DNA from: Ustilaginoidea virens
Taxonomy: Eukaryota; Ascomycota; Sordariomycetes; Hypocreales; Clavicipitaceae
Direction of reading: 5' to 3'
NCBI RefSeq assembly: GCF_000687475.1
Contig: NC_057322.1
Span: forward strand, 248,001-312,000
DNA: 64,000 nucleotides
In this document: positions 47,088 through 59,053 of the stretch, one piece after another
Layout of the letters: each line of letters opens with the position of its first letter
Position numbering within the stretch: the first letter of the stretch is position 1
The notes under the pieces: model-generated
The model's input: the letters and a program-made list of their open reading frames with translations, nothing else
What the model was told of the DNA's origin: nothing
The model's database searches: none
Position numbers and translations under genes: made by a program

Positions 47088-50004
47088 GTTTTTGCAAAGG
47101 GGGAGGCGGTGCGATCTGAGCCTTGTGCGTAAACATGAGTCATTTGCCAGAAATCGTGCAGCCCTTTGACCACTGAGCACGGGTGAGGATTCAGGACTGA
47201 CCAGGATGGCTAGGAGAAAAGAGAGAAGGAACGATAGCCACGTGCTTCCCTCGCCTATCGATATAACCGGACCGGCAGGTGCTGCTGCTTTTCTGCTGCT
47301 TCAATCCATGTCTAGCACGCTCTTTGCTGATGGCATGAATGGAGAAAAAGGGGATGGAAAACAGGGGCAGCGCGTGCCCAAGTTTTGAGCAGAGAGCTCC
47401 TCGTAAAAAGTTGCAAGCGACAAATGGAGCGGCATTGGAACCCGTACTTTTGATGAAATGGACCAGACCCATGGTTGACGGGATAGCGTCTCCCAGCCAG
47501 CTGCGGGACTTTGTTGCCAAGTTTCAGGGCCCAACCTAGTTAGATTGGCCCCGCAGTTTTATGTAGTTTATGTCTGGTGGCAACTGCAACTGCGAGCAAC
47601 TGGGCAGCGTACCTAACACCTGTATATACACCCACCCACTGTGGCACGACATCCCCTGGCGCCACTTCGGCAAAGGCAACCGGCGGCTGGCGCTTTAGTT
47701 TCGCTTTAGTTTATCCCCCCGACGCACATCTTCTTCCTCTGGAACGTCAATCTTACCCAGTGGTAATTCGCCATGCCTTCTGTGATGGTGAGGCCACTGG
47801 AATTACTGTAGAAATCAATGAGCCAAATTACGCGGCTTGGCTGCCTTGGTAGGTAGGAATCGAGGATAATCAGCATCTATCCATCGATCCTTGGACAACT
47901 CCTCAACACCATCACACGACATTATTTGGGGTTGCATCCTCGCCCGCCATGTTTCATCACCTCAAATGGCCATCTTCATGGCAGCCAGCGTTGCAGCAGG
48001 TGAAGCAAAGCGCGGGCCGGTTTCGCCGTCAAGACGAGGTTACATGACCATCCCCGAGGGCCTCTTGCAGAGGCCGTCCTTTGCTGCTTCGTATTTATCC
48101 AGCATACAACAGGCAAACAGTTGCAGGGCCAAGAAAATGGAGAAGCCGCCTCTGGTGCAATGAGCACGCGAAGTCGAAACCCAAGACGGGCTCGGCACCC
48201 GCCATCGACGTAACCTGTGCATTCAAAGCCGGCTGTCGAAAAATGTGCTCTACCACCGGTCAAAGTTGTCACCAAGGTCATGTCATCATCTCATCGCTCT
48301 GCTTGGCCTCTACCACAAGTACGCTGTAGAGTAAAATCGTTTGAAACCCTACTAAGACGTTCTACATATGAACAAAAATTGCCGCCCGACGTGCTGCAAG
48401 ACAGGGGATTTCCATTGTCTTGCCTTCCGCCCGCTCACAGCTTTGCCCCGAGATTTCTTCATTGAAGCCGAGAATCGAGTTTGACGCAAACATAACTTGC
48501 TGCGCACAATGCACTTCGCAGCTCTGTCGCATAATGTTGGATCGGACGCTATGATGGCAGATATGTACGTCCTAATTCGGCGCATCTGTTAGTATTGGCT
48601 TGAATGTTAATTGCAAGTGTCTTGCGCCGTGCCGACGGGCATCCTGGCACAAAGTACGCGCGCAACTGGCCATGTACTATCAAGACTTTGTTTTCTCGTG
48701 GAGAATCAACTCGACTCTCCTGCAACACACGCCGTATTACTTTTCTTTCTATCCTGTAAGACGGGGGATCAATTCACAACGCTGTCTTTTAAAGCAGCAT
48801 ACGTATTATGGCCACCTAGCTGACGAATCACAGAACGAGCTGGGGGTAGCTGGACCTTTTTCCTTTATTTTCTTTATTTCCTGTGTTTCTCGGGCCGTTT
48901 CTCCAACTTCATTGACTGCAAGTTAGCGGTTCTGGTCGAGTGACGCAGTATAGTCTGGCGGACTACAGCTGTTCGAAGTCGCTCCAACGATAAACCCACA
49001 GCTCACACAAAGAGCAAAGCTTTTTCTCCCTGCAAATGGATCGGTTCTTGAAGAGAGGTGCCCCGAATACACTAGGACGAGCACTCATGACAATTCAGTC
49101 CTTTACGGCGGTCATCATTGTCAATACCAACGAGGGTGAATGGCCCAAGCAGAATAGGCAGGCATGGTATATACCTCATCCTCCTCCACAAGTCTACAAT
49201 GGCAAAAGAAGATGTTCCAATATTTGGAATGAGAGATGTCTGTCTCTAGATACTTGCCCTTTGGTCTTCTACATTGGCATTAGGCTTTACTTTTCTTTCC
49301 GAGTTCTTGCACAGGGCAACGAAGTAATAATGCGTCGTCACGCCTTAGAGCTGTCAGACTGGCTTTCAACGTCACGCAGTTTCTCATCAGCTCTTGCGCC
49401 AATCTGTGGGGACTGCTTTGCTGAATAGACAGGCGGCCTTCCCTACAAATGTGACAAATCCGAGGATGGATGCTGCTGCCCGGGAGTGAAGGGGGAAGGG
49501 GGGGTTGACAAGAAACGGTCCAGAGACACAAAGACTGTCTGTGCCTGGCCCCGACATTCTGATAAAGCAATCTCAAGGCCGTTTTGGCATCGGGATGAGA
49601 CTTCGTAGACTTCAATGTGGTCTTGGCTTACCCGATGGTCCGATTGCGCGACTCCATGCTCGTTGCTTACTCGGAACGTGCAGCTGCGTTGCATTGCATT
49701 GCGAAGCGTCCAGGTTTGCCTACTGAGCAAGCTCGAGAAGCGCCCGCGTCTGACTCGCCTCCTTGACGGCGCTGTCTGGCTGCTGCTGTGGCGGAGCCGG
49801 CAGGTCCGAGACGTAATGGGCGGCTACATGAGCTGCGACGCTGGCATCTCAGCCTCACACAGGTTCTGAGGGAGGGCATCTTTGTCCCGCCGCCAACAAC
49901 CATCACGCTTGTTGCAGGCTCCTCGGCCTGACAACAACCCTCTGGTCTATCCCGACTCTGATCCGAACTCCCAGGTGGTAAGTGGCATCGTGACGGCTCT
50001 CGAG
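47088..50004. other. 2.9-kb spacer, no gene recognised
   Basis: Lies between the divergent 5' ends of the membrane-protein gene and the Acr-2-like regulator, so it must contain both promoters. Frames here are short and lack family motifs. The frame of the regulator is open for about 40 codons upstream of its ATG but begins at a TTG, so I do not extend it. Confidence 0.45.
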
Positions 50005-52203
50005 ATGGCATCCTCATCCGCTGCGAAGCAATACAAACCCTCGCCCAACGCCGCATGGGCGCCCGAGACCCCAACCGCGACAAAGAACGCCGCTCCCGAG
50101 ACGACAGTCTCGCCGTGCCACACGTGTCGCCGTCAACGGCTCCGCTGCGACGCCTCAAAGCCCGCCTGCCGGAAGTGCTCCACCCGCGGCGTCGAGTGCC
50201 TAGGATACGGCGCGCGGCCCATCTTCTGGGTGCAGCCCCATTCACCACCCGAGGCGGCGAGGCCGCTTGCGCTCGCCAGCTGCGGGAGCGAGCACCGGCC
50301 CAGGGCCGCGTCGGCAGGCAGCAAGAAAAGGGGAAGGCCAAAGCTGGTTTTGATGCAGAAGCCCCGGGCGGACGCACTGGCGGAGCCCTTCCAGGCCGGT
50401 TCGCCTCGGGGGGCCTCGCAGCCTCGCCACAGGTGGGTGATGGTGAGCCATGCCGACGCAAGAGTCGCCAGGGGGCATCTTCCGGCAAGACGGCCGGGCG
50501 GGACCATCACGCCTGAGTTGGCACCGGCTGGATACCACGACGAGGCGTTGGCTTTGTCCATGTTGGAGTACAGTATGTCAACGGGCCACATTGTCTCCAC
50601 GCTAGATGCGCGGCGACTGACAACCTCCCCACACCAAGTGAATGACTTCATCGTCCCGGACCTCGTGCTCCTAGACACTGGCGCCAACCCCCACAGATTC
50701 GACCTCAAGTACTGGCGATTGCTGCCCGACGTTCTCACCGACATGATCATCTCATGCGCTCTCACGCACCAGGTGATACGGAGTCAGGCCAGGCAAGACA
50801 GCTTCCCGTTGACCGTTCACGACGCGGGCAGCCATCCCATAGCCGTAGTGAGACACCGCATGATTTCGTTTCCCGATCCATCCGTCAAGACAATCTACAA
50901 GCATCAACAGCGGACGTTGAAGGAACTGAGCGAAAGCCTGGACGAGAAGGAGCTTCGGTTTAGCGATGCTATACTGGCGGCGGTCGTCACGCTGATGAGA
51001 GTAGAGGTAAGACTTGTTAAGACGCGGCAGTCTTGACGCATGCATACGCGCATGTGCGAGTGTCATCAAACTGAGCCACTGCTCTTCTTGGGTAAATCCA
51101 GGCTCCATGCTGCTGATGAACACGTGGGCAGATACAACAGTCGGCATTTGGGGCCTGGCCGACACATCTCCACGCCGCGAGAACCATCATCACAGAGCGC
51201 GGCGGCTTCAAGCCTCTTATCATGGATCAAGGCTCCATGATGGGCGATACTCTGACAACCTTTATGCTGTAGGTGCCTGTCCTAGATCAATCAGACCCCC
51301 TTCTTTCGCAAAGCTGACTTGCCTAGCATGGACATTCTCAGCGCCATCTGCATCCCGAGCCACTTGCTGGATGAGCAAAACACCCTCAGCCAGCTTGAAT
51401 ACATTCCCCTGCTAGAAATAGACTTTCAAGACGGCAAGTATTACGACTTCCCTTGCTCCAATCAGCTTCTCGAATCCATCATTAGAACAAACCACGCTCG
51501 CCTGCTCAGCCAAGGTCCCATGAACGACGCCCCAGACCTCGACATGACCTGCGCACAAATCTTGGGCCGCGTCGCCTTGTTCGACGCTCCGCTCTGGGCG
51601 TCGGCCCAGCTTGAAGAATTTTTCTCGTCTCGTCCGCCGACCTCTCACCCCGGAACGGCAGCAAAGCGGGAAAAACCCCCCCCGGCAGCCGTTATAAACA
51701 GGGGCGTCATCCACGCCATGTGCGTGCATCTCGCCAAGGCGTTCCAATACGCCAGCATGCTGTACTGCATCCGAACACTATACATGGACCGCGGCAAGGC
51801 CACAGCCGCCGAGTTGCTCACGTCCCAGCTCGCTGCGGACCTATCCTACCGAGAACGGACCATCCACGTGCAACCGCTGCACCAGTCAGCACTGAATGCC
51901 CTTTTAAAAGCTTTGCACCGACTGTGGGATGTGGAAATGAGTTGTGGAACGACCTGGATGGGCAGGTTGACGTTTTGGCCGTTGTGGGTTGGGGGCATGG
52001 AGCTCGATGCAGGGGAGGACGCGGCGCACGAGCGCGCCTTTATCTGCACCTGCCTGCAGAAACTTTGCTATCACCTTGGGTCGTTAAGTCCGTTGGATGC
52101 TGTTTCTGCGCTGCACGCGGTTTGGGATGCGCAGGGAGATGGGAGCAATACTTGGGATGCCAAGCTGGATATTCCCGGTGTGCGGGGGGTGTTCTTTTTC
52201 TGA
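50005..52203 (+). CDS. Zn2Cys6 transcription factor, Acr-2-like
   Basis: Exons 50005-51006, 51132-51268 and 51327-52203 (introns of 125 and 58 nt) give 671 aa. The binuclear zinc cluster is CHTCRRQRLRC followed by DASKPACRKCSTRGVEC. Cysteines are at 38, 41, 48, 55, 58 and 65, followed by the LGYG segment common in this branch. A basic KKRGRPK patch (about 110) resembles a nuclear-localisation or AT-hook-like element. The middle and C-terminal parts (YWRLLPDVLTDMIISCALTH; HLHAARTIITERGGFKPL; ILSAICIPSHLL; LWASAQLEEFF) follow the pattern of the fungal_trans_2/Acr-2 family, named after the Neurospora acriflavine-resistance regulator. The small 137-nt second exon was found only by frame: GAG joins ATACAACAG to give VEIQQSAFGAWPTHLHAAR. 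Target genes are unknown, and no co-oriented partner is adjacent. Confidence 0.87.
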
Positions 52204-54263
52204 CTGAGCAGCAGCATCTGAAGTGAATCAAGTCTCTGGGTTGTCGACGTTTGATCCGCCTCCGTCCCTTACAAGATGTTGGGTTTCGGGGAAACGCCTC
52301 GCAGGTGGGCCACATCTTTAGCCCAAAGGCAAAGGGGAATTTTCCCCATCGTCCGTGTCGCAGTTGGGTTTCGGAAATACATGTCCCCTGACAGCGCTGA
52401 GTCCAGCTTTGTGTCCAACAAAATCCGCCTGGATGGACCATGTCGTTCATGGTTTGGTCTGCACCCCCCCCCCCCCCCCCCCCCCCCCCAAAGCAATGCA
52501 TCAACTAAATGGCAACGATAGATGCGACTGTAAGGCTGGGTCAATTTCGCATCCTGCATTGTTGTACTCCGTAGATCGGGCTTGATCTCGGCTGCCACTT
52601 GGGTTTTGCCAGTAATTTCCGCAAGATAGCCCCATGCGGAAAGTGCCCGTCTGTGGACTGGATTACGATCATGTCGGAAATGGGCGAACAGAGTTTCCAC
52701 CGCAGGCTCATGACGACCCAGCGAAGGCGATATGTTACTCCCGTTGGAGATTGCATACCCACCAGCAAACAAATACAGAGATACGGAAACGGCCACGGCC
52801 ACGGAGAATGGGTCCATGTCCACCGCAAGGCAGATGTGCATGGCAGTATCGGGCATCGTCAGAAACATACCTGCTTTCAACTGCGATTCCAACCGCGTGT
52901 CCAGCCCTGGAATTTCATCAGGTCCTGTCCGAGGCCGTCAATTGTGAACTCTTTTTCCCGACACTCTTGGTACCAATGCCGGTTAATGAAGCTTGTCATG
53001 TGGCTCGCTGTTGGCCCTCGGCTACGAAGCAGCTGCACGAACCTAAATGCCACCCACAACACCTGAATGAACGATTGGGGGGCTTGATCAACAGGGTCCA
53101 GGAACAAAGCGAGGTGGAAGAAAAGGCAGCGGCCCTGCGTAAAAGGATGCTTCCAATGAGAAAATGGGCTCGTTCGAGGATGGTTTTGCTCGTCTTGCCG
53201 CAACTCAAAGCGACTTGCAATGCAGCCCCTTGAATCAAAGGCCTTGTTTTGCGAGGCCGCCCCCAGCATGGTACATAGATTCAGTTGCCTTGGCAGAATT
53301 GTGTCTGGGAGCCTGGAGATGCGTATTCAACAGAGACCTAGGCAACCGGTGTCTTGCGTCACCAAGCTGAATCTTGTTGTGAAGCCATAGCAAGGGCGTC
53401 AAATGCAACCACCCCGCACGGCTATGTAATGCTGCCCCAGACGTAAGCACAGAATTACAGTTTCCGTTTGTGGACGCACATCGCTGTCTCCTGGATCGCT
53501 CATAAAGGCCCAGCAGTCATCACCATTATCTCGCATTCTTGCCCCATGCGATATTTCCCTATGCAGCATTCACCTGCAAGGTCCCGGCCTGCCCTCAAAA
53601 TGCATTTTTGGTGCAGATAGCCAGGGCACTGCCTATCGACCTAGCTTAGGATCGTCGCTTAGTGGGCTTCAGTCTTCCCATTTAAAGGCATTAAAACCAC
53701 CCGAGCCTCTAGTCCAATTTAAAAGGAACACGGGACTTCACAAGGTGGAAGATTTGCGACTGTAATGGCGATAATCTTATTGTGCGGCTCTGCTGTGTAA
53801 AGTGAGATTTAGCAAGAGGGAATTGCGGCGATGCGCACGCGGATATATTGCTGCTTCGAGGCGTCCTTGCCCGTTAAAATACTATAGCGCTTCTAGCAGA
53901 GGGGCTCTCGATAATATATTCTATAGGGTTATTCGATGTGCCATGGTAATCAGAATGAGTGAGTGGCTCACGATGACGTGGTGAGAATCAAGCCTGCAAG
54001 CTTGCAGCGCGGAGGGCATTGCCTTGCAGGAGACGCGAAATCGAGGAACGCAGGCTGTTGGTTCGGATCGTAACTTTTCTCCTGTCTTGGTCCGCTGTAG
54101 TTCCGCCATGACATCAAAGAGGATGGTTTCGTTTGAAGCTTATCGCACCAGCGGCGTCCGTCTCAGGAACAAGCTGCCTACCTCGAGCAATTTCTTGTGT
54201 TAAAAAAAAAATAACAGAGAAGATGTATTACCTATGCAGGATAGGAAAATCTCCCCAAAAATT
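52204..54263. other. 2.1-kb spacer with a 26-C homopolymer
   Basis: Contains 26 consecutive C at 52464-52489. No frame with recognisable coding content. The right part (about 53.6-54.0 kb) is richer in A/T. It ends at the tRNA gene. Confidence 0.5.
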
Positions 54264-54334
54264 GCGGCCATCGGGAGTCGAACCCGAGTCGGCTGAATGG
54301 AAATCAGCCATGCTAACCGTTACACCATGGCCGC
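54264..54334 (-). tRNA. tRNA-Gly (anticodon UCC)
   Basis: On the minus strand the 71 bases fold as a tRNA: a 7-bp acceptor stem GCGGCCA/TGGCCGC, a D-arm with GTGTAACGGTTAGCAT, an anticodon stem GCTGA/TCAGC enclosing the loop TTTCCAT (anticodon TCC, codon GGA), and a T-arm with GGGTTCGACTCCC. The discriminator base is A. No intron. A short run of T, expected of a Pol III terminator, would lie just beyond the 3' end on the minus strand, where AAAA occurs on the plus strand (54257-54261). Confidence 0.95.
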
Positions 54335-55172
54335 TTTCCGTCTTTGGATGCGTTGGAGGCCTTCTAAGTCAAATATTATAGCTTTACACCGGCTTTCGCG
54401 ACGATCGAGTCTCCTCCATCAACACTCATCGCTAGAGACAATAAGGCAGGTGGTAGTGAGCGGCAAAGCACGGCACGGATTTCCAGCCCCATAAGCTGCA
54501 ACCCAAGCGTTATCTGATATCATTGCACTAGTATCAAGTCTTCCAGCTTGGCACGAGGTAGAAAAATCTCCCAATCTTGGCGCAGGTTTTACTCCGTTTA
54601 GTGGATTATCGAACGATGCAGAATGCGGAGTGTGTTGGAATGGTGAGGGATATACGCCTGTAGCAAACGAGGCTGGGATGTCCCCCAGACGAAAATAATC
54701 CGCATGACAACGTAAAGTCTAGGCGGCAAACTTACTAAAACTTAGTTACGCGGTAGCCACGCATATCAAAAGAGATGATGCATTAACCTCGTACCCAGGG
54801 TAGTTGATTGAAACGTTTAATATAGTAATGCCCATGGACGTGCGGTATTTCCTCTTGCTATTCATGAGTCACGATCAACGACGCAGGAGCACTTGGTCTT
54901 GGCTTTATTCGCACCGCCTAGCTACCTGTAAGCGAGCTGCCAATTACTTGGGCATTTGGTCTAACCCACCCTCTTCTGGAGTGGCGCATGAAACATGGGC
55001 ACTTTCCATTCTCGAAACCATGGCATGAACCGGGCGTGTTGCGGGGCAATTACATACCGCTTGCTGGTCTCGAGGTCTTCAGAGATAATGAAGGTCACTC
55101 CCAACCTGTTCGCGACGTTCATTTCTGCCACAGCAAAAACTCGCCGGGAAATTGTTCAGTCGTCGAGGCACA
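54335..55172. other. Spacer, no gene recognised
   Basis: Between the tRNA gene and the DJ-1/PfpI gene. It holds the DJ-1 promoter, and I saw no coding frame. Confidence 0.5.
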
Positions 55173-55927
55173 ATGTCACCCGTAGCCAATAGCCCTCCAA
55201 CGAAATACGGCGCCATCCTCTTCCCGGGATTTCAAGCCCTCGATATCTTCGGACCTTTGGACATTCTCAACCTCATATCGCGAGACGCCCCCGTGGAGCT
55301 GTCCGTCATATCCGCTAGCCTGGATCCCGTATCGACCAAGGACCCCATGCTCAAAACAACCATAGGCCAGTCTGTCCTCCCGACGCACACCTTTGATGAC
55401 GCGCCTCGGGACCTGGAGGTGCTTATTGTCCCCGGGGGCAGAGGCTCCCGCGATGTAGAGTCTACGGCGAGACTGGTCGACTACCTGCGGCACACATACC
55501 CGAGGCTGCGGTACCTGCTGACGGTGTGCACTGGGAGTGCCTTTGCTGCGAGGGCGGGCGTGTTGGATGGGAAGAGGGCTACGACCAACAAGATATGTTT
55601 TGGATGGGTGAGATTTTGTTTCATTCGCGCGGCACGAACCTGCCAAGTCAACCGAAACACTCCAGGTTGGAGTAACAGTAACACGCTGAGCCGAGCTGAC
55701 TGGTCTAGGTGACGAAATTCGGGGACAAGACGGAGTGGGTTCCGAAGGCAAGATGGATCGCAGATGGCAATGTGTGGACCTCGTCAGGCATCTCGGCGGG
55801 CATCGACATGATGTATGCTTTTGTGACGGAGACGTACGGGGAGGGCATGGCAAGGTATATCGCAGCCGAGTCGGAATATATTCGCAACGCGGACCCTAGC
55901 GATGACCCGTTTGCGCATTTGGTGTGA
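55173..55927 (+). CDS. DJ-1/PfpI family protein (class I glutamine-amidotransferase-like)
   Basis: Exons 55173-55607 and 55709-55927 (101-nt GTGAGA...TAG intron) give 217 aa, the normal length. The fold landmarks are ILFPGFQALDIFGPLDIL near the start, VLIVPGGRGSR, and the nucleophile elbow LLTVCTGSAFAARAGVL with the reactive cysteine at C119, followed by GKRATTNK. The second exon carries the W/SSG-type segment (VWTSSGISAGIDMMYAFV). This arrangement is nearest to the isonitrile-hydratase-like/ThiJ-PfpI branch. Members act as hydratases, glyoxalases, chaperones or regulators, so the exact role is open. No targeting signal is visible, so it is probably cytosolic. The ATG at 55173 was preferred over an upstream TTG in the same frame. 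Confidence 0.88.
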
Positions 55928-56839
55928 ATGGGCTGTTGCACACGGGTGTTATTGTAAAAAGAGGGAAAAGGAAAACTGGTAGAATCGAAACCAGTCTTGC
56001 AGATCAGAAGGCAGTCTACCAGTGAAACTTGTGACCCCACCAAGAAGTAGAGGTACTGTACAGTACTCCGTACCGCTTTGCTACGAAAGCTCTCCACAGT
56101 CGCCCCTTTTTCCTCCTCCATCTTTCCTCCTTTTCTATTTCTTGTTTGGCTGCACAGATCTCTGCTCTGGAAACGGGTGACGGCGGCCTTTTGCAACCAG
56201 CTCGTTGAAGCAAACAAAGCTGGATGTAGAGAGATCCTAGTTCCAACTTCCAACCCGCCCCCGCCACCCACCTCCGCCCAAAGATGACGGTTCCAAGTGC
56301 AAGCTTGCAAAAAGTCCATGTGTGGTGAGGCGGTCAGGCGAGCCCCTTTCAGCCCTTGCACTGGCTAGGGAGGTAAAGTGTGCGACGGATCACCAGGTAC
56401 CTCCCCCAAACCCAAGGAAGCCAGCCTTTTCTGCAGATGGAGGATCTGCGACACAAAAAGGACACGGCTAAATCAATAAAGTAAATAGACTGATACCATG
56501 AACATCTCTCGTGCCAAAAACCCTTGTCGCCCAGGGCTTTTGGCGCATGTTTTCAATGCATGTAATAATGTTTGACCTTGCTGATGACCAAGTGACTCCC
56601 TGAAGCCTGTCTGTCATACGACGCAGCTCTGTGGGCCCTGCGGACACTGCGCCTATCAGAACCAGTGACCAGTTGACTCGTTGGTTGTTAAGTCCGAGTC
56701 TGGGCCCTGGAACGGCCCGTAAAATCCTTCGTTGCTGGGATGTGGCTGCGACCAGACATTCATTCATCATCCACCACCGTCGCACAGACCGAAAGGGCAC
56801 ACACACCCTTACCCTCCTACCCTGTCTCCTATCCTAATC
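55928..56839. other. Spacer with a short tandem repeat nearby, no gene recognised
   Basis: 3' flank of the DJ-1 gene and distal upstream region of the siderophore transporter. No coding frame recognised. The palindrome-like string GTACTGTACAGTAC occurs near 56052-56066. Confidence 0.45.
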
Positions 56840-56848
56840 TTATCTGAT
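56840..56848 (-). promoter_or_regulatory. SreA-type GATA site upstream of the siderophore transporter
   Basis: The minus strand reads ATCAGATAA, an exact match to ATCWGATAA, the extended GATA motif reported for the fungal iron repressor SreA. It lies about 385 bp upstream of the siderophore-transporter ATG. A second GATA core (GGATAG on the minus strand) lies a few bases away. Iron repression of the gene is therefore likely, but this is inference. Confidence 0.6.
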
Positions 56849-56893
56849 CTGGCCCTTGTCCGCGCCAGCCGCGCCAGCTTTTCATCTTCTTTG

Positions 56894-56920
56894 GGGGAAC
56901 CAGGGAACCAGGGAACCAGG
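56894..56920. repeat. Three copies of GGGAACCA
   Basis: An 8-bp unit is repeated three times in a row, between the GATA motif and the transporter start. Function unknown. Confidence 0.75.
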
Positions 56921-57232
56921 GCGCCATCAGCTCTGTTTCGGAATGGGCTTTGAATAATGCCCACCGGACCAAGGCTACCCGCCAATAATTGTAAGCAGTA
57001 ACAAATGGGGTCTGCCTAGAGTGAGTACTACCGTCGGCCTTGTTCATTGCCTGGGCTGCCTCTTCTTACTCATCACCATGTGCACCCTGTCCTTCCATCT
57101 GCAGTCTTCCAACATCTTGGGTTGCTAATCCGTCGGCAGATGTATTCCTTCTTCGTCTTGCACACTATTCGACGTCGACTCCGGCCTACATGGCTACCAA
57201 GCGATACCTGGGTACACCTCTCATCCGCCTAG

Positions 57233-59053
57233 ATGGCACCCTCGACTTCACAAGCACACTCATTTGGTCGTCACTCTAGGCGTTCCTGCTCTGATGGACC
57301 GTGGTCATGTTGCGACCGCCACAATTCCCACGAGCAGTCATCGCTCCTCTCGGCATCCTCGCGGGACGTTTCCCGCACCAGAGCTCCGGGCGTCGCTCGC
57401 ATGGAGCTCGTAGCCTCGCAACTGGGTAGCGCCGAGAGGGCGTTTCTCTTCTTTGGCATATTCCTCGTCGGATACGCTTACGGCCTGGAAAGCCAGGTCC
57501 GCTCGACCTACCAACCTTACGCCACCTCGAGCTTCTCGCTGCACTCATACCTCTCTACCATCAACGTCCTCCGTAGCGTCATAGCCGTCGCTGCACAGCC
57601 GACGGCGGCCAAGATCGCCGATGTGTTTGGCCGTTTCGAGATCGTCCTGGCGTCCACGATATGCTACGTCCTCGGCATGGCTATCGAGTCCACCGCCTCT
57701 TCGGTGTACGCCTTTTGCGCCGGCGCAGTCGTATACCAGGTTGGGTACACTTGCATCGTCTTGCTCCTCGAGGTTTTGATCGCCGATTTCTCGTCCATGC
57801 GCGCTCGCGTCTTCTTCAGCTATATTCCTGCGCTGCCCTTTCTCGTCAACACGTGGATCAGTGGCAACGTCACCTCTGCCGTGCTTGCTGTCACAAGTTG
57901 GCGCTGGGGTATCGGCATGTGGTGCTTTATATACCCCGTTTGCTCGCTGCCGCTGCTAATCACCTTGCATTCCATCGATCGCCGGGTCGTGCTGCCAAAG
58001 GACCATGCGTCAAGAGGCGTTGGCAACTACACGTGGAGCATTCGAGCATTCGGCAAGTCGGCGTGCCAGTTGTCGAACCAGCTGGACCTTGTTGGTCTTG
58101 TCACCATGGTTGCCGCATTCAGCTTTATACTTGCGCCTTTATCCGTCATTGGCGGTACGACCTCGCATTGGAGGAATCCATACGCTATCAGTTCGCTGGT
58201 TGTCGGCTTCGCCCTCGTGCCGATATTCGTTGTCTGGGAGCAACGCAGAGCCCGGACGCCTCTCATTCCGTTTCACTTGCTGACCGATCGCGGTGTCTGG
58301 GCTGCTTTGGCCGTGAGAAGCATGCTGAACTTTGCTTGGTATGTCCAAGGCAACTATCTGTACACGGTCCTCATTGTAGCGTTTGACTTTTCCATTGGAA
58401 CCGCCACGCGAATCTTGTCCTTCTTTTCATTTTTCGGCGTCATCAGCGGCGTCATTGTCGGGCTGGTGGTTTACAAGCTCCGCAGGCTGAAGGCCATCAT
58501 TGTCGCGGGAACGCTGCTGTTCACGTCGGCCTTTGTCGTGCTGCATTCTTTCCCCGGCGGCACAACAGCTCCTTCGCAAGTAGGCGTCATCGCTGGCCAA
58601 ATCCTCATGGGCCTGGCCAGTGGCTTGTTCGCCTACCCAACACAGGCATCTATCCAAGCCTCGGCATCCCGAGACCACGTAGCGATCCTAACGGGACTCT
58701 ACTTGTCCTTCTACAATGTTGGCAGCGCCTTTGGCACGTGTCTGGCTGGCGCCATCTGGAGTCAGGCACTACCCCCCGCACTGAAAGAGAACCTGTCTTT
58801 CCAATCGAATGAGACGCTGGCAAGGGATATGTACAACTCGCCGTTTTCCACAGTGGCCGGATACCCTGTCGGAACCGAGATTCGAAGCGCAATTGTGGAG
58901 AGCTATACGTCTGTTCAGAAGCTGTTGTGCTGGGCGGGTCTCGTCTTGTGCGTCCCGATGATTGCATTCTCGCTGGCGCTAAGGAATCCCAAGCTCTCTG
59001 AGCAGCAGGTTCAGGAGGAGGCACAGGAAGCGGATGAGGTGCATGCGCGATAG
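57233..59053 (+). CDS. Siderophore-iron transporter (MFS, SIT/ARN family)
   Basis: Intronless, 606 aa, the usual size of fungal siderophore transporters. A ~65-residue polar N-terminus is followed by about 14 hydrophobic helices. Family-like segments include LVGYAYGLESQVRSTYQPYATSSF in the first helix region, AAQPTAAKIADVFGRFE (the MFS loop 2-3 motif), VVYQVGYTCIVLLLEVLIADF, SWRWGIGMWCFIYPVCSLPL and ARTPLIPFHLLTDRGVWAAL. Near the end are the long extracellular loop YNSPFSTVAGYPVGTEIRSAI and the closing helix. Such proteins import ferric siderophores by proton symport at the plasma membrane or endosome. The cargo (coprogen, ferrichrome or triacetylfusarinine type) cannot be read from sequence. 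A SreA-type site lies upstream. No siderophore-synthesis gene is visible next to it. Confidence 0.93.
   Translation: MAPSTSQAHSFGRHSRRSCSDGPWSCCDRHNSHEQSSLLSASSRDVSRTRAPGVARMELVASQLGSAERAFLFFGIFLVGYAYGLESQVRSTYQPYATSSFSLHSYLSTINVLRSVIAVAAQPTAAKIADVFGRFEIVLASTICYVLGMAIESTASSVYAFCAGAVVYQVGYTCIVLLLEVLIADFSSMRARVFFSYIPALPFLVNTWISGNVTSAVLAVTSWRWGIGMWCFIYPVCSLPLLITLHSIDRRVVLPKDHASRGVGNYTWSIRAFGKSACQLSNQLDLVGLVTMVAAFSFILAPLSVIGGTTSHWRNPYAISSLVVGFALVPIFVVWEQRRARTPLIPFHLLTDRGVWAALAVRSMLNFAWYVQGNYLYTVLIVAFDFSIGTATRILSFFSFFGVISGVIVGLVVYKLRRLKAIIVAGTLLFTSAFVVLHSFPGGTTAPSQVGVIAGQILMGLASGLFAYPTQASIQASASRDHVAILTGLYLSFYNVGSAFGTCLAGAIWSQALPPALKENLSFQSNETLARDMYNSPFSTVAGYPVGTEIRSAIVESYTSVQKLLCWAGLVLCVPMIAFSLALRNPKLSEQQVQEEAQEADEVHAR

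Noticed and set aside
45594..47180. 31-residue N-terminal extension of the membrane protein
   Set aside because: It would begin at a GTG; the in-frame ATG at 47087 is the first acceptable start.
49882..50004. 41-residue extension of the Acr-2-like regulator
   Set aside because: It starts at a TTG codon; the ATG at 50005 is preferred.
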